Virus record (IMG/VR): IMGVR_UViG_3300032326_001438
Span: 1 to 21,929 of that record
Length of the DNA stretch: 21,929 nt
Reading direction: 5' to 3' (one strand)
Source: a virus
Part shown: one piece after another, positions 8,165 through 16,909 of the stretch
How the letters are laid out: the number at the start of each line of letters is the position of its first letter
Numbering within the stretch: the first letter of the stretch is position 1
The notes under the pieces: generated by a model
The model's database searches: none
Told to the model about the DNA's origin: nothing
What the model saw: only the letters and a program-made list of their open reading frames with translations
Translations under genes and position numbers: made by a program

Positions 8165-11100
8165 CTTAAGAGCAGACAACAACGGAGATATATTAGTAGA
8201 GTTTGATTACAATAATATTATTGTTGTTGACCCTAACAAAACAATTGACTCGGCGGGTAAAATACAGGAAAGATTAATAGACCATGAGAGTTTAGTAATG
8301 TATGCAAATTTGGAGGCAGAAGTTCTTCCAAGAACTAAACTTGCAGTAGGAGGAAGTCCTGAAGATAGAATTAGAACAATTTCTGTTGCTAAAATGAATT
8401 TCTTAAAACCAACCAAAGATTCGTTTTTAGGTGTAGGTTATTATGATGAGTTAACTGGTGAGAATACAACAAAATTCAAAGGTGATAATCAAATGATGGA
8501 AAAGGCTGTAGTCCCAAAAGATGGTGACACACCTTATATTATTAGTTCTCCGGCAAATTTAAAAGATGTTTTTGATAATGGTTTATTAGGTATTACCCAA
8601 ATTAATGTTACTACTAATTCATCATTTGTTCCTTCGGTTACAATGGAGTTAGAAGATGTCCAAGGTAAAGCATTATTTCAATTAGGGAATAATTCTCCAT
8701 ATGCGGCATTTTTTAATTTACCTTACCCACCATTTTACCTGACATTAAAAGGGTTTTATGGACAAGCGATTAGATATCAATTAAATTTAGAAACTTTTAA
8801 TGCAAGATTTAATTCATTTAGTGGAAATTATCAAGTTAGTTTAAAGTTTAAAGGTTATAAGTTTAATGTCCTTAATGAAATCTCAATGGGACATTTATTG
8901 GCAGTTCCTCATATGTATGGACAAACTTTTAATGTTTCAACAACTCCGGGAGGTACTCAAGAATCTAATAAGGCCGCGGAATCTCAATCAAGTGCTCAAG
9001 GTGTTATTTCCAAAAACAACTCACAAAGTGGTGATGCTTTTACAACTCAAATAGTTTCAGAAAGAGGTTATCAAAAAATTGCTGAGGTTTATAGTGAATA
9101 TAAGGCTAAAGGATTAATTGCTCCTGATTTACCTGAATTAACCGTATTTCAATTAATGACTAAGTTAAGTACGTTTGAGAATAATATAATGAATTCATTT
9201 CCTAAGGCCAAAGTTGAACCTTTGACTAATATTCGAAATTATAAAGAAATTCTGAAACAATATTTTTCTTCCGTTAGAGGTGCGAATGTTTCTTGGTTTA
9301 ATACTTATCTTGACCCAAAACCAATTATTTTAAACAATACAAATGAAAGAGTTTATGTTTATAAAAAATTAGGTCAAACGGAAAAAGATGCTGCGACTAA
9401 ATTATTGGAAAGTTATATTACCAAATTTAACAAGGCTTTAGCCGAAAATGCCACTTTAGGTAATAATGGTGAGTCTCCAATTCCAAATCCAATTAAATTT
9501 AAAAATCTTACTATTGACCCACCTGCTGACGGGGCTATTAATTGGAAGGAAACGGTTAGAGTGCAAACAGGTAAAGTATTACCGACCGAAGAGGATATCA
9601 AAGCATTGAAAGAACAAATATACCAAACAAAAATTCCTGTTGTTGCGGTAACTGAAGTTAATGGGAGACAAGCTCCTGAAGTTGTAAACACGACTTATTT
9701 TATATTTGAAGGTAATAATAGATTTGATAGTCAAATTTCATTACTTGAAACAAATGCTAATAAAAAATTATCAGAATATGAGTCATTAATTTCTGCAGAA
9801 TTATTAAGAAAAATTGAAGATACCTCAACAGGATTAGGGTTTACACCTACCGTAAGAAATATGATTGCTGTTGTTATGGCGTCAGCAGAGGCTTTTATTC
9901 GTTTATTGGACGATGTACATACAAATGCTTGGAATGTTAAATATGACCCTGTTAGAAAACAGGCAATTATGGACAATACGTCATCTGCTCAAAGTTCTGA
10001 AACAAGACAAAATTTTGAGATTTCTACTAGTGCTCAAGAATCAAATCAAGGGTTATCAAATGCTAAAGAGCCGGTTTATCCATGGCCTTTATTCTTTGTC
10101 GAAACACCTGAAGATAAAAAAGGTAGATTCCAATTAAAATATATTGCGGACCCAACGGTTGTTGATTTAACACAAGGGTACTTGTTTGATAAATGGCCTG
10201 AAGTTGAATTTGTTGAGGAGTATATGAAAGGTATAACACAAAAATTCAGTGTACCAATTGCACCACCACCATTAGATAATGAAAGAGATACTAATAGAAT
10301 CAACATTAATGCAATTGAATTTCCGTCTGCCGGATTACCTTATGTTAATAAGGAAGAGGTAAAATTCTTTTATGAAATTTGGGAAAGACAATTTTTAACT
10401 TCACACTATTCAGGGTTAATTAGAGCAAACTCTAATCAGATTGATGAACTAATTAAGTTAAATGTTGAGGCAGAAGTTAATAATATTGTGAAAGGTCTTG
10501 GAATAAGTTCTCCATATTTAACATTAAAACTTAAAAATTATAATTTAAAGGCGAATTCGTATCCTGAGTTCTTGAGTACTATTTCAAATAATGGTACCGG
10601 AAGAGCGTATCAGGATTATATTCGTGATTTCTTTGTTACACCATATATTAAAAATTTGGTAGACAACTCTTATAGTATTTTATCGACATCAGATATTGGA
10701 AAAATACCTCAAGTAAGTACTAAATCGTTAGCTCTTGAGAAATTATTAACAAACGCTTCAAATGAGCCATTAGTTGTGGATACATTACCTTATACAGACC
10801 CTACGTGGTGTCTAACTAATTTAAGTTCAAGTAATAAATCGGTGGGTAATGAAGTGTACAATACAAAGAAAACTTTAAAAATATTTGAGCCAAGAAAAAT
10901 TATTTCAAATTTTAATGATGTTTATAATTTTACGACCAATAGACCGGTTACAAATTTTTCATTTTATCAAAATGAAAATCCGTCATTAGTTGCGGTACAA
11001 TTTAATTTATTAAATCCTTATGGGTTTGTTGATTATTATAAGAGTCGAGAACCTAAAAATTTTATTGCAACTGAGGGGTATTGTGATTTTACAACGCCAA

Positions 11101-14100
11101 CAAATCAGTTACCATTCAAAACCACAACTTCTATGTTGAATACACCGTATTTTGTTAATTCAATAATAAATGGTGTTCAAAATAATAGAAGTAGTGACCC
11201 ATATCCATATGTTCAATCAGCTTACCTTTTCTTAAATTCATTACCATTAGCGACTTTAAGAGAAAGATATAAAACTAATACAGGGACCTTTGTTGAGGAA
11301 TTAGATTATATTTCATCTTGTTTGAAAAAATTTGGTGCAATTCATAAATTACCTTATGCTTGGATATTAAAGTATGGGTCAATTTGGCATCGTTATAAAA
11401 AATACAAAGAATCTAATGTTGATATTTTAACAACTGCTTGGACTAACTTTGACTATACAACAAATTATAGCCCTATTTTACGTTCAAATACTCAAAACTA
11501 TCAGTTTAAATATAATAGTGACCCTATTTCAATAACATTACAAGAAGAGACACCGATTACTGCGAACATGAATATTGGATTTTATCCTAAAGTAATTAAT
11601 GACTTCAACGTTTTTTATAATGGGTTTGAATTGTATGATAATTACACTAACGATGAAATTCAAAAAAGCGTGGATGGTGGAATGAAGTTGTTTAATTATA
11701 AAGACTCTAATATAAATGCAAACCAAAACGGTAAATCATTAAGTGTTACGACATATTCGGTTTTACTTAGTAGTAGTAATTATTACCCTGAAGTTAATTG
11801 TAATCCTGTTAATAATACTAAAGGTACCGACTATTTTGTGGTTCCGTCATTTGGTAACACTTTAAATCAATCTGAGGTTGCTTGTATTGGTGATTTAACA
11901 ACAGGTAACAATACTAAAGTTGATTTAACCTCAAACCCTAGTGTTTATAATGGTTCGGTTAGAACTTTATGGTCAGCGCCTAACTATGGATATTTTGATG
12001 CTAATCAAATTGCATACCCTCAACCGGATTCTTATATTAATTTAATTAATAGTGGAGAGACACAATCTCCATTATACTTTTTGAATGGAGATAATTACAC
12101 TAAAATTGAAGAGATATTTTCAGTTTTTGATAAAAAAATATTAGATTCATTTGAACAAGAGTTTTTAAATTTTAGTAAACCGATTACCAATAGTTCAACA
12201 GGTGCGGAAGTTTCTCAGTTTGAAACATCAGTAGTTCAAGTTAATGCTACATTTAGAAATTTCCAATCATTATTTAGAAATTTAATGACGGTGCCGGCTC
12301 AAGGAAATGGTGTTTTGGACCCTGAATATTTTTCGAAAATTATTGATGTTCAATATAATATTTTCCAAGCGGGTATCAAAGATTTTATGAATTATGATAT
12401 TTTATTTAGATATGGTAATCCGTCAAATTATAAAAGAAGAATTTTTGATTCATATCTTTCACATAATAACGTGCAAAAAGTTGTTGACCCAATTCAATTC
12501 CAACCATATGTAAAAAATACATTACCAACTAAAACAAGTACATTAAGTCTTAGTCAGTCTCAATCGTTAAATCCAAATGCTTGGATTGCTCTTGAAACAG
12601 AAGTTGGGTTCTCAACAATAAATAATGTTAGATATAGTAGTACCGGTTCATATATTACAGATTTCTTTATTGATAATAATATTTTATTCTCAGTTGAGAA
12701 TGTTGTATTATTGGCACCAATTATCAAAATGTATGCAACTCAAAAATTAAAAAATCCAACTACTACCGTTGCTCAATTTCAGGCTCAGATTAACCAATAC
12801 CTAACTAATGAGAGTGTGTTACAAGATAATTTTTTAAATCTTGTTTTAGATGGAGTTAGACGAGGATTACCTGACCAACAACAATTACCTGAAAAAACAA
12901 TTCAAAGTGTAATTGATGGACAACAAAGTAAAGTTGAGAATTACGAGGTATTCAAAGCGTTAAATGATAAATGGATTGCGGGTGGAGATTACAAAACTAA
13001 AACATTGTTTGAAGATATTTTATTTTTGGATAGAGCGTCAAGAAATATTGGTGATACTATCTTATTGGATATTTTTGAAATGAGGAGTATGTTTAGTCAG
13101 AAATCTTTAAACGAAACCATGAGTGTTTATACGTTTATTAGTGGATTATTGATTAAGAATAATTTTACTGTGATGAACCTACCTGCCTATATTAATTTTT
13201 ATAATGTTCAGGATGTTGATGGTACAACAATACCAAATAGAGCCGAAGGGTCTTTAGAGTTTGCCAATAGTTTATGGGGAACATTTTTAGATGTCGATTA
13301 TAGAAAATCAAGTTCTAAAATGGTTTGTTTTTATGTTGGGAAACCATCTCAATATTTGGACTTACCAAAAGGTAATTTTAGGTTTAGAGATGACGGTTTT
13401 AATATGAGTCGTGCCTCTGAAAATCCTTTGATTGAAAATCAAGTTGGTAAAAAAGATTGGGGGGTTTCAAATAAGTGTGTTGGGTTTACCGTTGATATTG
13501 GAGTAAGAAATCAAAATGTATTTTACTCATTCTCTGTTTCTCAGGATAGTGGTACTGCTACTTCTGAATCAATTGCGACACAGATAAATATGGTTGACCA
13601 ATCTTCAGGTAAAAATGTTGCAACACAAAATGCAGGTTTGTATAACCTTTATAAACAAAGAAGTTATAAATGTTCTGTTGTTTGTTTAGGAAACGCTCTA
13701 TTACAACCAACGATGTATTTTAATTTAAGACACGTTCCAATGTTTAATGGTCCATATATGATACAGCAAGTTTCACATTCAATACAACCTGGTCAATTCC
13801 AAACTCAATTTGAGGGTATTAGACAAGGAGTATATGATTTACCTGCAATTGATAGTTTTATTCAAAGTATTAATCAAAATTTATTAACAAAAGTTGAGGA
13901 ACTTCTTAAAATTAAGAAAGATACTATTAATGTATTAAGTGCGTCAACAGAATCTAATAAAACAAATAATACAGTTCAATCTGCAAATAATACTAAAGGA
14001 ACACCAAATGAATGTGAAAGTCAGGTACTTCCAATTTATTTGGCTAAAAAATATCAGGCGACAAATGCTGTTCTTACTAAGATGACTGAAAAAGAATTTG

Positions 14101-15845
14101 CGGACGTTCTTAAACGAATTATGCCAAATAACCCTGAGTTAGCAACAATTATTTATTGTATTGCTTATCTTAGAACTTTCCAAAAAGATAGTAATAGTAA
14201 ATTAGGTGTGTTTAATGGTTGGAATAATAACTTTGCAACGGCACCATTAAATGTTGATTACGGTCAGATTGATGACACATTCCTTAGTACATATTCTTGT
14301 GTAAATCTTAATCCAAATCCTTCAACTAAAGGAACAACACCTGTTGCTAATTTCGCATCGGTTGATACGTTTGTGTCGTTTATGACTGCTAGATTACAGG
14401 AAAGAGTTCCACAAGTATTGACCTTAGGCCTTGTTAAATATTATGCTTGTTATTGGCCGGTTAAAAATGTTAGTGAATCTACTTATGATTCACATACTAA
14501 AGAATATACTGAAACTAAAGAGACATTTGATAAGGCGTTAACATCGGCACTTAGTGTTGGTGTTGCGACTAAAGCGATTGTTGAAGATTTGAAAAATCAA
14601 ATTAATAAAGTTGAAAGTCAAGGTACTACAAATGGTGTTCCAAATACTGCAGCGGTTACCTCACAATTAGCATGTCCACCAACATCAATTACTTCATTCT
14701 CTCCTTTATCAGGTAATACTGGAACTATAGTTCAAGTTAATGGAGTTAGTTTTAATGGTGCAACCTCAGTTACAGTTAATGGAGTTAGTGTTCCTGCGAC
14801 AGAATTCACGGTATTTAATAATACGACATTAAGGTTTAACACACCAATAATTGGAACGGGTACTGTAGTTAATAAAGGTAAGATTGTTATTGTGACTCCT
14901 AATGGTACCGTAACAAGTACAAATGATTATACATTTGACCCATCAATCGCTGCGTCATCTGCTGCATCTCCGGGTGGGTATGAAAACCCTCAAAATCAAA
15001 CTGCAAATGCAACTCAATCAGAGACACCAAATACTAACCCTCAAAACACAGGACCTTTAACTATGATTGGTACTGCGGTTCAATTAAATGCTAGTAAGAC
15101 TCAGTCATTAAATGTTAAGATAAATCCACAATCTACAGGTTATGTATTATCACCTAATCCTGATATGAAATATGTTGTGTATGAATTGGAAGAAGTTAAT
15201 GGTAAGGTAACTCGAAAATATATTTCACAAAGTGTGATAGGTGTTGGAGGACAAGTAACAAATAATCAATTCAATGTTACCTTAAATGATGTTGAAAGTT
15301 ATTTTATAAATGATATACCAAAAATTGAAGGTAAAACACAAATAGATATTGTGTTTATTCTTAAAGCGTATAAAGGACAAGAACAACCTGTGGTACAACA
15401 ATTCCCGTTCAAAGTTTGGTATACATTACCAAATCAATCTCAAGTTCCTGTTGACAATGTTCCATCTAGTCAAACATTACCAACATTCCCACCTCAACAA
15501 ATTGCGTTCATTAAAATAGGTGAGTCTACTGAGTTACAAGGAAATGGTTGGAGTTATTATAATATTAAAAAACCGGATGGAGGATATATTACATATCAAT
15601 TAACAACTCAAGAACCATTTGACGAACCAAAAACTCTGAATAATAGAGTTTTATATGCTGAAACATATGAAATTGCAAGTTATGGTGGTAGTGGAGGTGC
15701 ATCCACTAAATACACTAATTTAATTAATATTAATAAATTGGGGAATTTTAGATTACAAGTACAATATAAACCGTATGGTAATACATCTCCGATTGGTGGT
15801 GAAGTTTTAGTTCAAACTATAGTAAGTGACGTTTTCACTTTATAA
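8154..15845 (+). CDS. Giant multidomain baseplate hub protein (gp27-like modules, IPT/TIG domain)
   Basis: This 2563-residue protein is probably the central hub of the baseplate. Residues about 160-215 (VPSVTMELEDVQGKALFQ, then NLPYPPFYLTLKGFYGQ) match an N-terminal module I recall from phage baseplate hub proteins. Residues about 1836-1900 (YKCSVVCLGNALLQPTMYFN, then PMFNGPYMIQQVSHSI) look like the gp27/gpD/VgrG hub fold ending in 'G.Y.I..V.H.I....f.T.F'. Between them lie about 1600 residues I cannot assign. Residues 1952-2143 form a helical unit faintly like a muramidase or glucosaminidase. Residues 2174-2262 are an IPT/TIG Ig-like domain (ITSFSPLSGNTGTIVQVNG ... YTFDP). A Ser/Gln/Asn linker (about 2265-2300) precedes a beta-rich end (2300-2563). 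T4 gp27 is 391 residues, so this is greatly enlarged. The ATG at 8154 overlaps the preceding gene by 11 bases. The hub call is moderately firm; domain jobs are inferred. Confidence 0.62.
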   Translation: MAGNLRADNNGDILVEFDYNNIIVVDPNKTIDSAGKIQERLIDHESLVMYANLEAEVLPRTKLAVGGSPEDRIRTISVAKMNFLKPTKDSFLGVGYYDELTGENTTKFKGDNQMMEKAVVPKDGDTPYIISSPANLKDVFDNGLLGITQINVTTNSSFVPSVTMELEDVQGKALFQLGNNSPYAAFFNLPYPPFYLTLKGFYGQAIRYQLNLETFNARFNSFSGNYQVSLKFKGYKFNVLNEISMGHLLAVPHMYGQTFNVSTTPGGTQESNKAAESQSSAQGVISKNNSQSGDAFTTQIVSERGYQKIAEVYSEYKAKGLIAPDLPELTVFQLMTKLSTFENNIMNSFPKAKVEPLTNIRNYKEILKQYFSSVRGANVSWFNTYLDPKPIILNNTNERVYVYKKLGQTEKDAATKLLESYITKFNKALAENATLGNNGESPIPNPIKFKNLTIDPPADGAINWKETVRVQTGKVLPTEEDIKALKEQIYQTKIPVVAVTEVNGRQAPEVVNTTYFIFEGNNRFDSQISLLETNANKKLSEYESLISAELLRKIEDTSTGLGFTPTVRNMIAVVMASAEAFIRLLDDVHTNAWNVKYDPVRKQAIMDNTSSAQSSETRQNFEISTSAQESNQGLSNAKEPVYPWPLFFVETPEDKKGRFQLKYIADPTVVDLTQGYLFDKWPEVEFVEEYMKGITQKFSVPIAPPPLDNERDTNRININAIEFPSAGLPYVNKEEVKFFYEIWERQFLTSHYSGLIRANSNQIDELIKLNVEAEVNNIVKGLGISSPYLTLKLKNYNLKANSYPEFLSTISNNGTGRAYQDYIRDFFVTPYIKNLVDNSYSILSTSDIGKIPQVSTKSLALEKLLTNASNEPLVVDTLPYTDPTWCLTNLSSSNKSVGNEVYNTKKTLKIFEPRKIISNFNDVYNFTTNRPVTNFSFYQNENPSLVAVQFNLLNPYGFVDYYKSREPKNFIATEGYCDFTTPTNQLPFKTTTSMLNTPYFVNSIINGVQNNRSSDPYPYVQSAYLFLNSLPLATLRERYKTNTGTFVEELDYISSCLKKFGAIHKLPYAWILKYGSIWHRYKKYKESNVDILTTAWTNFDYTTNYSPILRSNTQNYQFKYNSDPISITLQEETPITANMNIGFYPKVINDFNVFYNGFELYDNYTNDEIQKSVDGGMKLFNYKDSNINANQNGKSLSVTTYSVLLSSSNYYPEVNCNPVNNTKGTDYFVVPSFGNTLNQSEVACIGDLTTGNNTKVDLTSNPSVYNGSVRTLWSAPNYGYFDANQIAYPQPDSYINLINSGETQSPLYFLNGDNYTKIEEIFSVFDKKILDSFEQEFLNFSKPITNSSTGAEVSQFETSVVQVNATFRNFQSLFRNLMTVPAQGNGVLDPEYFSKIIDVQYNIFQAGIKDFMNYDILFRYGNPSNYKRRIFDSYLSHNNVQKVVDPIQFQPYVKNTLPTKTSTLSLSQSQSLNPNAWIALETEVGFSTINNVRYSSTGSYITDFFIDNNILFSVENVVLLAPIIKMYATQKLKNPTTTVAQFQAQINQYLTNESVLQDNFLNLVLDGVRRGLPDQQQLPEKTIQSVIDGQQSKVENYEVFKALNDKWIAGGDYKTKTLFEDILFLDRASRNIGDTILLDIFEMRSMFSQKSLNETMSVYTFISGLLIKNNFTVMNLPAYINFYNVQDVDGTTIPNRAEGSLEFANSLWGTFLDVDYRKSSSKMVCFYVGKPSQYLDLPKGNFRFRDDGFNMSRASENPLIENQVGKKDWGVSNKCVGFTVDIGVRNQNVFYSFSVSQDSGTATSESIATQINMVDQSSGKNVATQNAGLYNLYKQRSYKCSVVCLGNALLQPTMYFNLRHVPMFNGPYMIQQVSHSIQPGQFQTQFEGIRQGVYDLPAIDSFIQSINQNLLTKVEELLKIKKDTINVLSASTESNKTNNTVQSANNTKGTPNECESQVLPIYLAKKYQATNAVLTKMTEKEFADVLKRIMPNNPELATIIYCIAYLRTFQKDSNSKLGVFNGWNNNFATAPLNVDYGQIDDTFLSTYSCVNLNPNPSTKGTTPVANFASVDTFVSFMTARLQERVPQVLTLGLVKYYACYWPVKNVSESTYDSHTKEYTETKETFDKALTSALSVGVATKAIVEDLKNQINKVESQGTTNGVPNTAAVTSQLACPPTSITSFSPLSGNTGTIVQVNGVSFNGATSVTVNGVSVPATEFTVFNNTTLRFNTPIIGTGTVVNKGKIVIVTPNGTVTSTNDYTFDPSIAASSAASPGGYENPQNQTANATQSETPNTNPQNTGPLTMIGTAVQLNASKTQSLNVKINPQSTGYVLSPNPDMKYVVYELEEVNGKVTRKYISQSVIGVGGQVTNNQFNVTLNDVESYFINDIPKIEGKTQIDIVFILKAYKGQEQPVVQQFPFKVWYTLPNQSQVPVDNVPSSQTLPTFPPQQIAFIKIGESTELQGNGWSYYNIKKPDGGYITYQLTTQEPFDEPKTLNNRVLYAETYEIASYGGSGGASTKYTNLININKLGNFRLQVQYKPYGNTSPIGGEVLVQTIVSDVFTL

Positions 15846-15855
15846 CATAACGATA

Positions 15856-15863
15856 TATTTATA
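15856..15863 (+). promoter_or_regulatory. TATTTATA motif upstream of the 74-residue late gene
   Basis: The third intergenic copy of TATTTATA, followed by ATAAAAACAA, lies 14 bases before the ATG at 15878 in a 32-base gap. The repeat of octamer, A-rich downstream part and spacing to the start across three late genes is the reason for listing it. Confidence 0.33.
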
Positions 15864-15877
15864 ATAAAAACAATTTT

Positions 15878-16102
15878 ATGAACATAAAATCAGCATTAGA
15901 CAACTATCTTGGGAAATCAACTAGAGTTTCTCAAACAGATAACGGTGACGGAACACAACAAGTTTGTGATTTAGACACAGGGGATTGTTATACAATCAGA
16001 GAAAGAGATGGTCTTATTGAAAGAGCCGGACACCAAACAACTATTAATAGAAAAGTTAGAGTTGAAACGGCAGGAGGAATTAAACAATTATTAAACGGAT
16101 AA
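15878..16102 (+). CDS. Small protein of unknown function in the late module
   Basis: I do not recognise this 74-residue protein. It has no signal peptide or membrane segment. The centre holds two cysteines seven residues apart in VCDLDTGDCYTI, between polar strands (RVSQTDNGDGTQQV and LIERAGHQTTINRKVRVETA), suggesting a small beta-rich fold. The D-x-D-x-G-D-x loop (DLDTGD) could be a metal-binding or simply a tight turn; this is speculative. It lies 32 bases after the hub gene behind a TATTTATA motif, and 5 bases before the next gene, so it is probably expressed late with the coiled-coil protein. Coding is supported by tight spacing on both sides and sensible composition. A virion or assembly role is inferred from context only. 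Confidence 0.7.
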   Translation: MNIKSALDNYLGKSTRVSQTDNGDGTQQVCDLDTGDCYTIRERDGLIERAGHQTTINRKVRVETAGGIKQLLNG

Positions 16103-16107
16103 TCGAA

Positions 16108-16806
16108 ATGGGTTTAGACAAGAAATTAATACAAGAAATTGCAAGATATCATAATATCAACAAGTATATTATGGAACAAGAGGCGGAAGTTCCTGAAGAC
16201 CCAACAGCGGGGTTAGAGGCGTTAACGCCACCACCACCTGCGGGAGGAGAAGTTCCACCGGCACCGGCACCTTCTGAGGCAGTACCACCACCAGCACCGG
16301 GAGAAGGGGCACCACAACCAATTGATGTTGCCAATGACCCTGACGTTGAAAAAATTGACGATGAGGGACAATCAGAAGAAACAAGCGCTGAAGGTGAAGA
16401 ATCTGAAGAACTTGAAATAACTGATTTAGTTAATTCTCAAAAAAATATTGAAACAAAACAAGAAGAATATTTTGAAAACTTGTTTAACCAATTGTCTAAC
16501 TTAGAAGCTAAATTAGGTGAGATGGATAATGTAATGAATAAATTAAACTCACTTGAAAATAAAATTGAGAAGTATCGTGAAAAAACTCCTCAAGAAAAAT
16601 TAGAGTTGAGAAGTTACGATTCATATCCATTCAACCAAAAACTTTCACAATTCTTCGATGACAAACAAGATGAGATGGAAAAAACAGGAAAAAATGATTA
16701 TGTTTTAACTTCAGACGAAGTTGAAGATATTAATGTGAATGATATTAAAAATTCATTCCAACCTGGTTCTCAAGAAGATGACTACAAAACATCATTCAAA
16801 CGATAA
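16108..16806 (+). CDS. Acidic Pro/Ala-rich coiled-coil protein, putative structural or assembly protein
   Basis: This 232-residue protein has a clear segmented build but no family I can name. Residues 1-25 form a short amphipathic helix (KKLIQEIARYHNINKYIMEQ). Residues about 25-75 are a disordered Pro/Ala/Gly/Glu linker with PPPP and APAP runs. Residues about 75-107 are strongly acidic. Residues about 108-158 are a heptad-rich coiled coil (LFNQLSNLEAKLGEMDNVMN and on). A mixed tail ends in TSFKR. Such architecture suits an oligomeric tether, fibre connector or scaffold. It is the last gene before the strong terminator at 16817, so it closes the late transcript. The ATG at 16108 is 5 bases after the preceding stop and lacks a Shine-Dalgarno sequence. 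The GC-richer codons in the Pro/Ala part reflect amino acid content rather than foreign origin. Confidence 0.72.
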   Translation: MGLDKKLIQEIARYHNINKYIMEQEAEVPEDPTAGLEALTPPPPAGGEVPPAPAPSEAVPPPAPGEGAPQPIDVANDPDVEKIDDEGQSEETSAEGEESEELEITDLVNSQKNIETKQEEYFENLFNQLSNLEAKLGEMDNVMNKLNSLENKIEKYREKTPQEKLELRSYDSYPFNQKLSQFFDDKQDEMEKTGKNDYVLTSDEVEDINVNDIKNSFQPGSQEDDYKTSFKR

Positions 16807-16816
16807 CAAAAAATTC

Positions 16817-16844
16817 AAAGGTGTCTTAACGGACACCTTTTTTT
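16817..16844 (+). terminator. Strong rho-independent terminator ending the late module
   Basis: A 9-bp perfect stem, AAAGGTGTC (16817-16825) with GACACCTTT (16832-16840), encloses TTAACG and runs into seven consecutive T residues (16838-16844). It begins 10 bases after the stop of the coiled-coil gene and directly precedes the promoter of the gp32-like gene, marking the border between the tail and replication modules. Confidence 0.88.
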
Positions 16845-16845
16845 A

Positions 16846-16877
16846 TTTGACTTCACAAGTTTTATCACCTATATTTA
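16846..16877 (+). promoter_or_regulatory. Sigma70/Bacteroidota-type promoter of the gp32-like gene
   Basis: TTGACT (16847-16852) and TATATT (16870-16875) are separated by 17 bases, a good sigma70-like promoter. The same bases also fit the Bacteroidota pattern TTTG (16846-16849), a 20-base gap, then TAnnTTT (16870-16876, TATATTT). It sits right after a terminator and about 33 bases before the ATG at 16910. It is likely read by host RNA polymerase, for early or middle expression of the replication genes. Confidence 0.62.
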
Positions 16878-16909
16878 AAGAACAATTTAACAACTTAATT
16901 TTATAACAC

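Noticed and set aside
9865-10137. Plus-strand 90-residue frame inside the hub gene
   Set aside because: It is a chance open frame within a continuous 2563-residue gene; the Leu/Trp/Lys-rich sequence is typical of an out-of-phase reading.
16149-16384. Two minus-strand open frames rich in Gly/Ala/Ser or Pro/Val/Leu
   Set aside because: They are shadows of the Pro/Ala-rich codons of the plus-strand coiled-coil gene and lie fully inside it.
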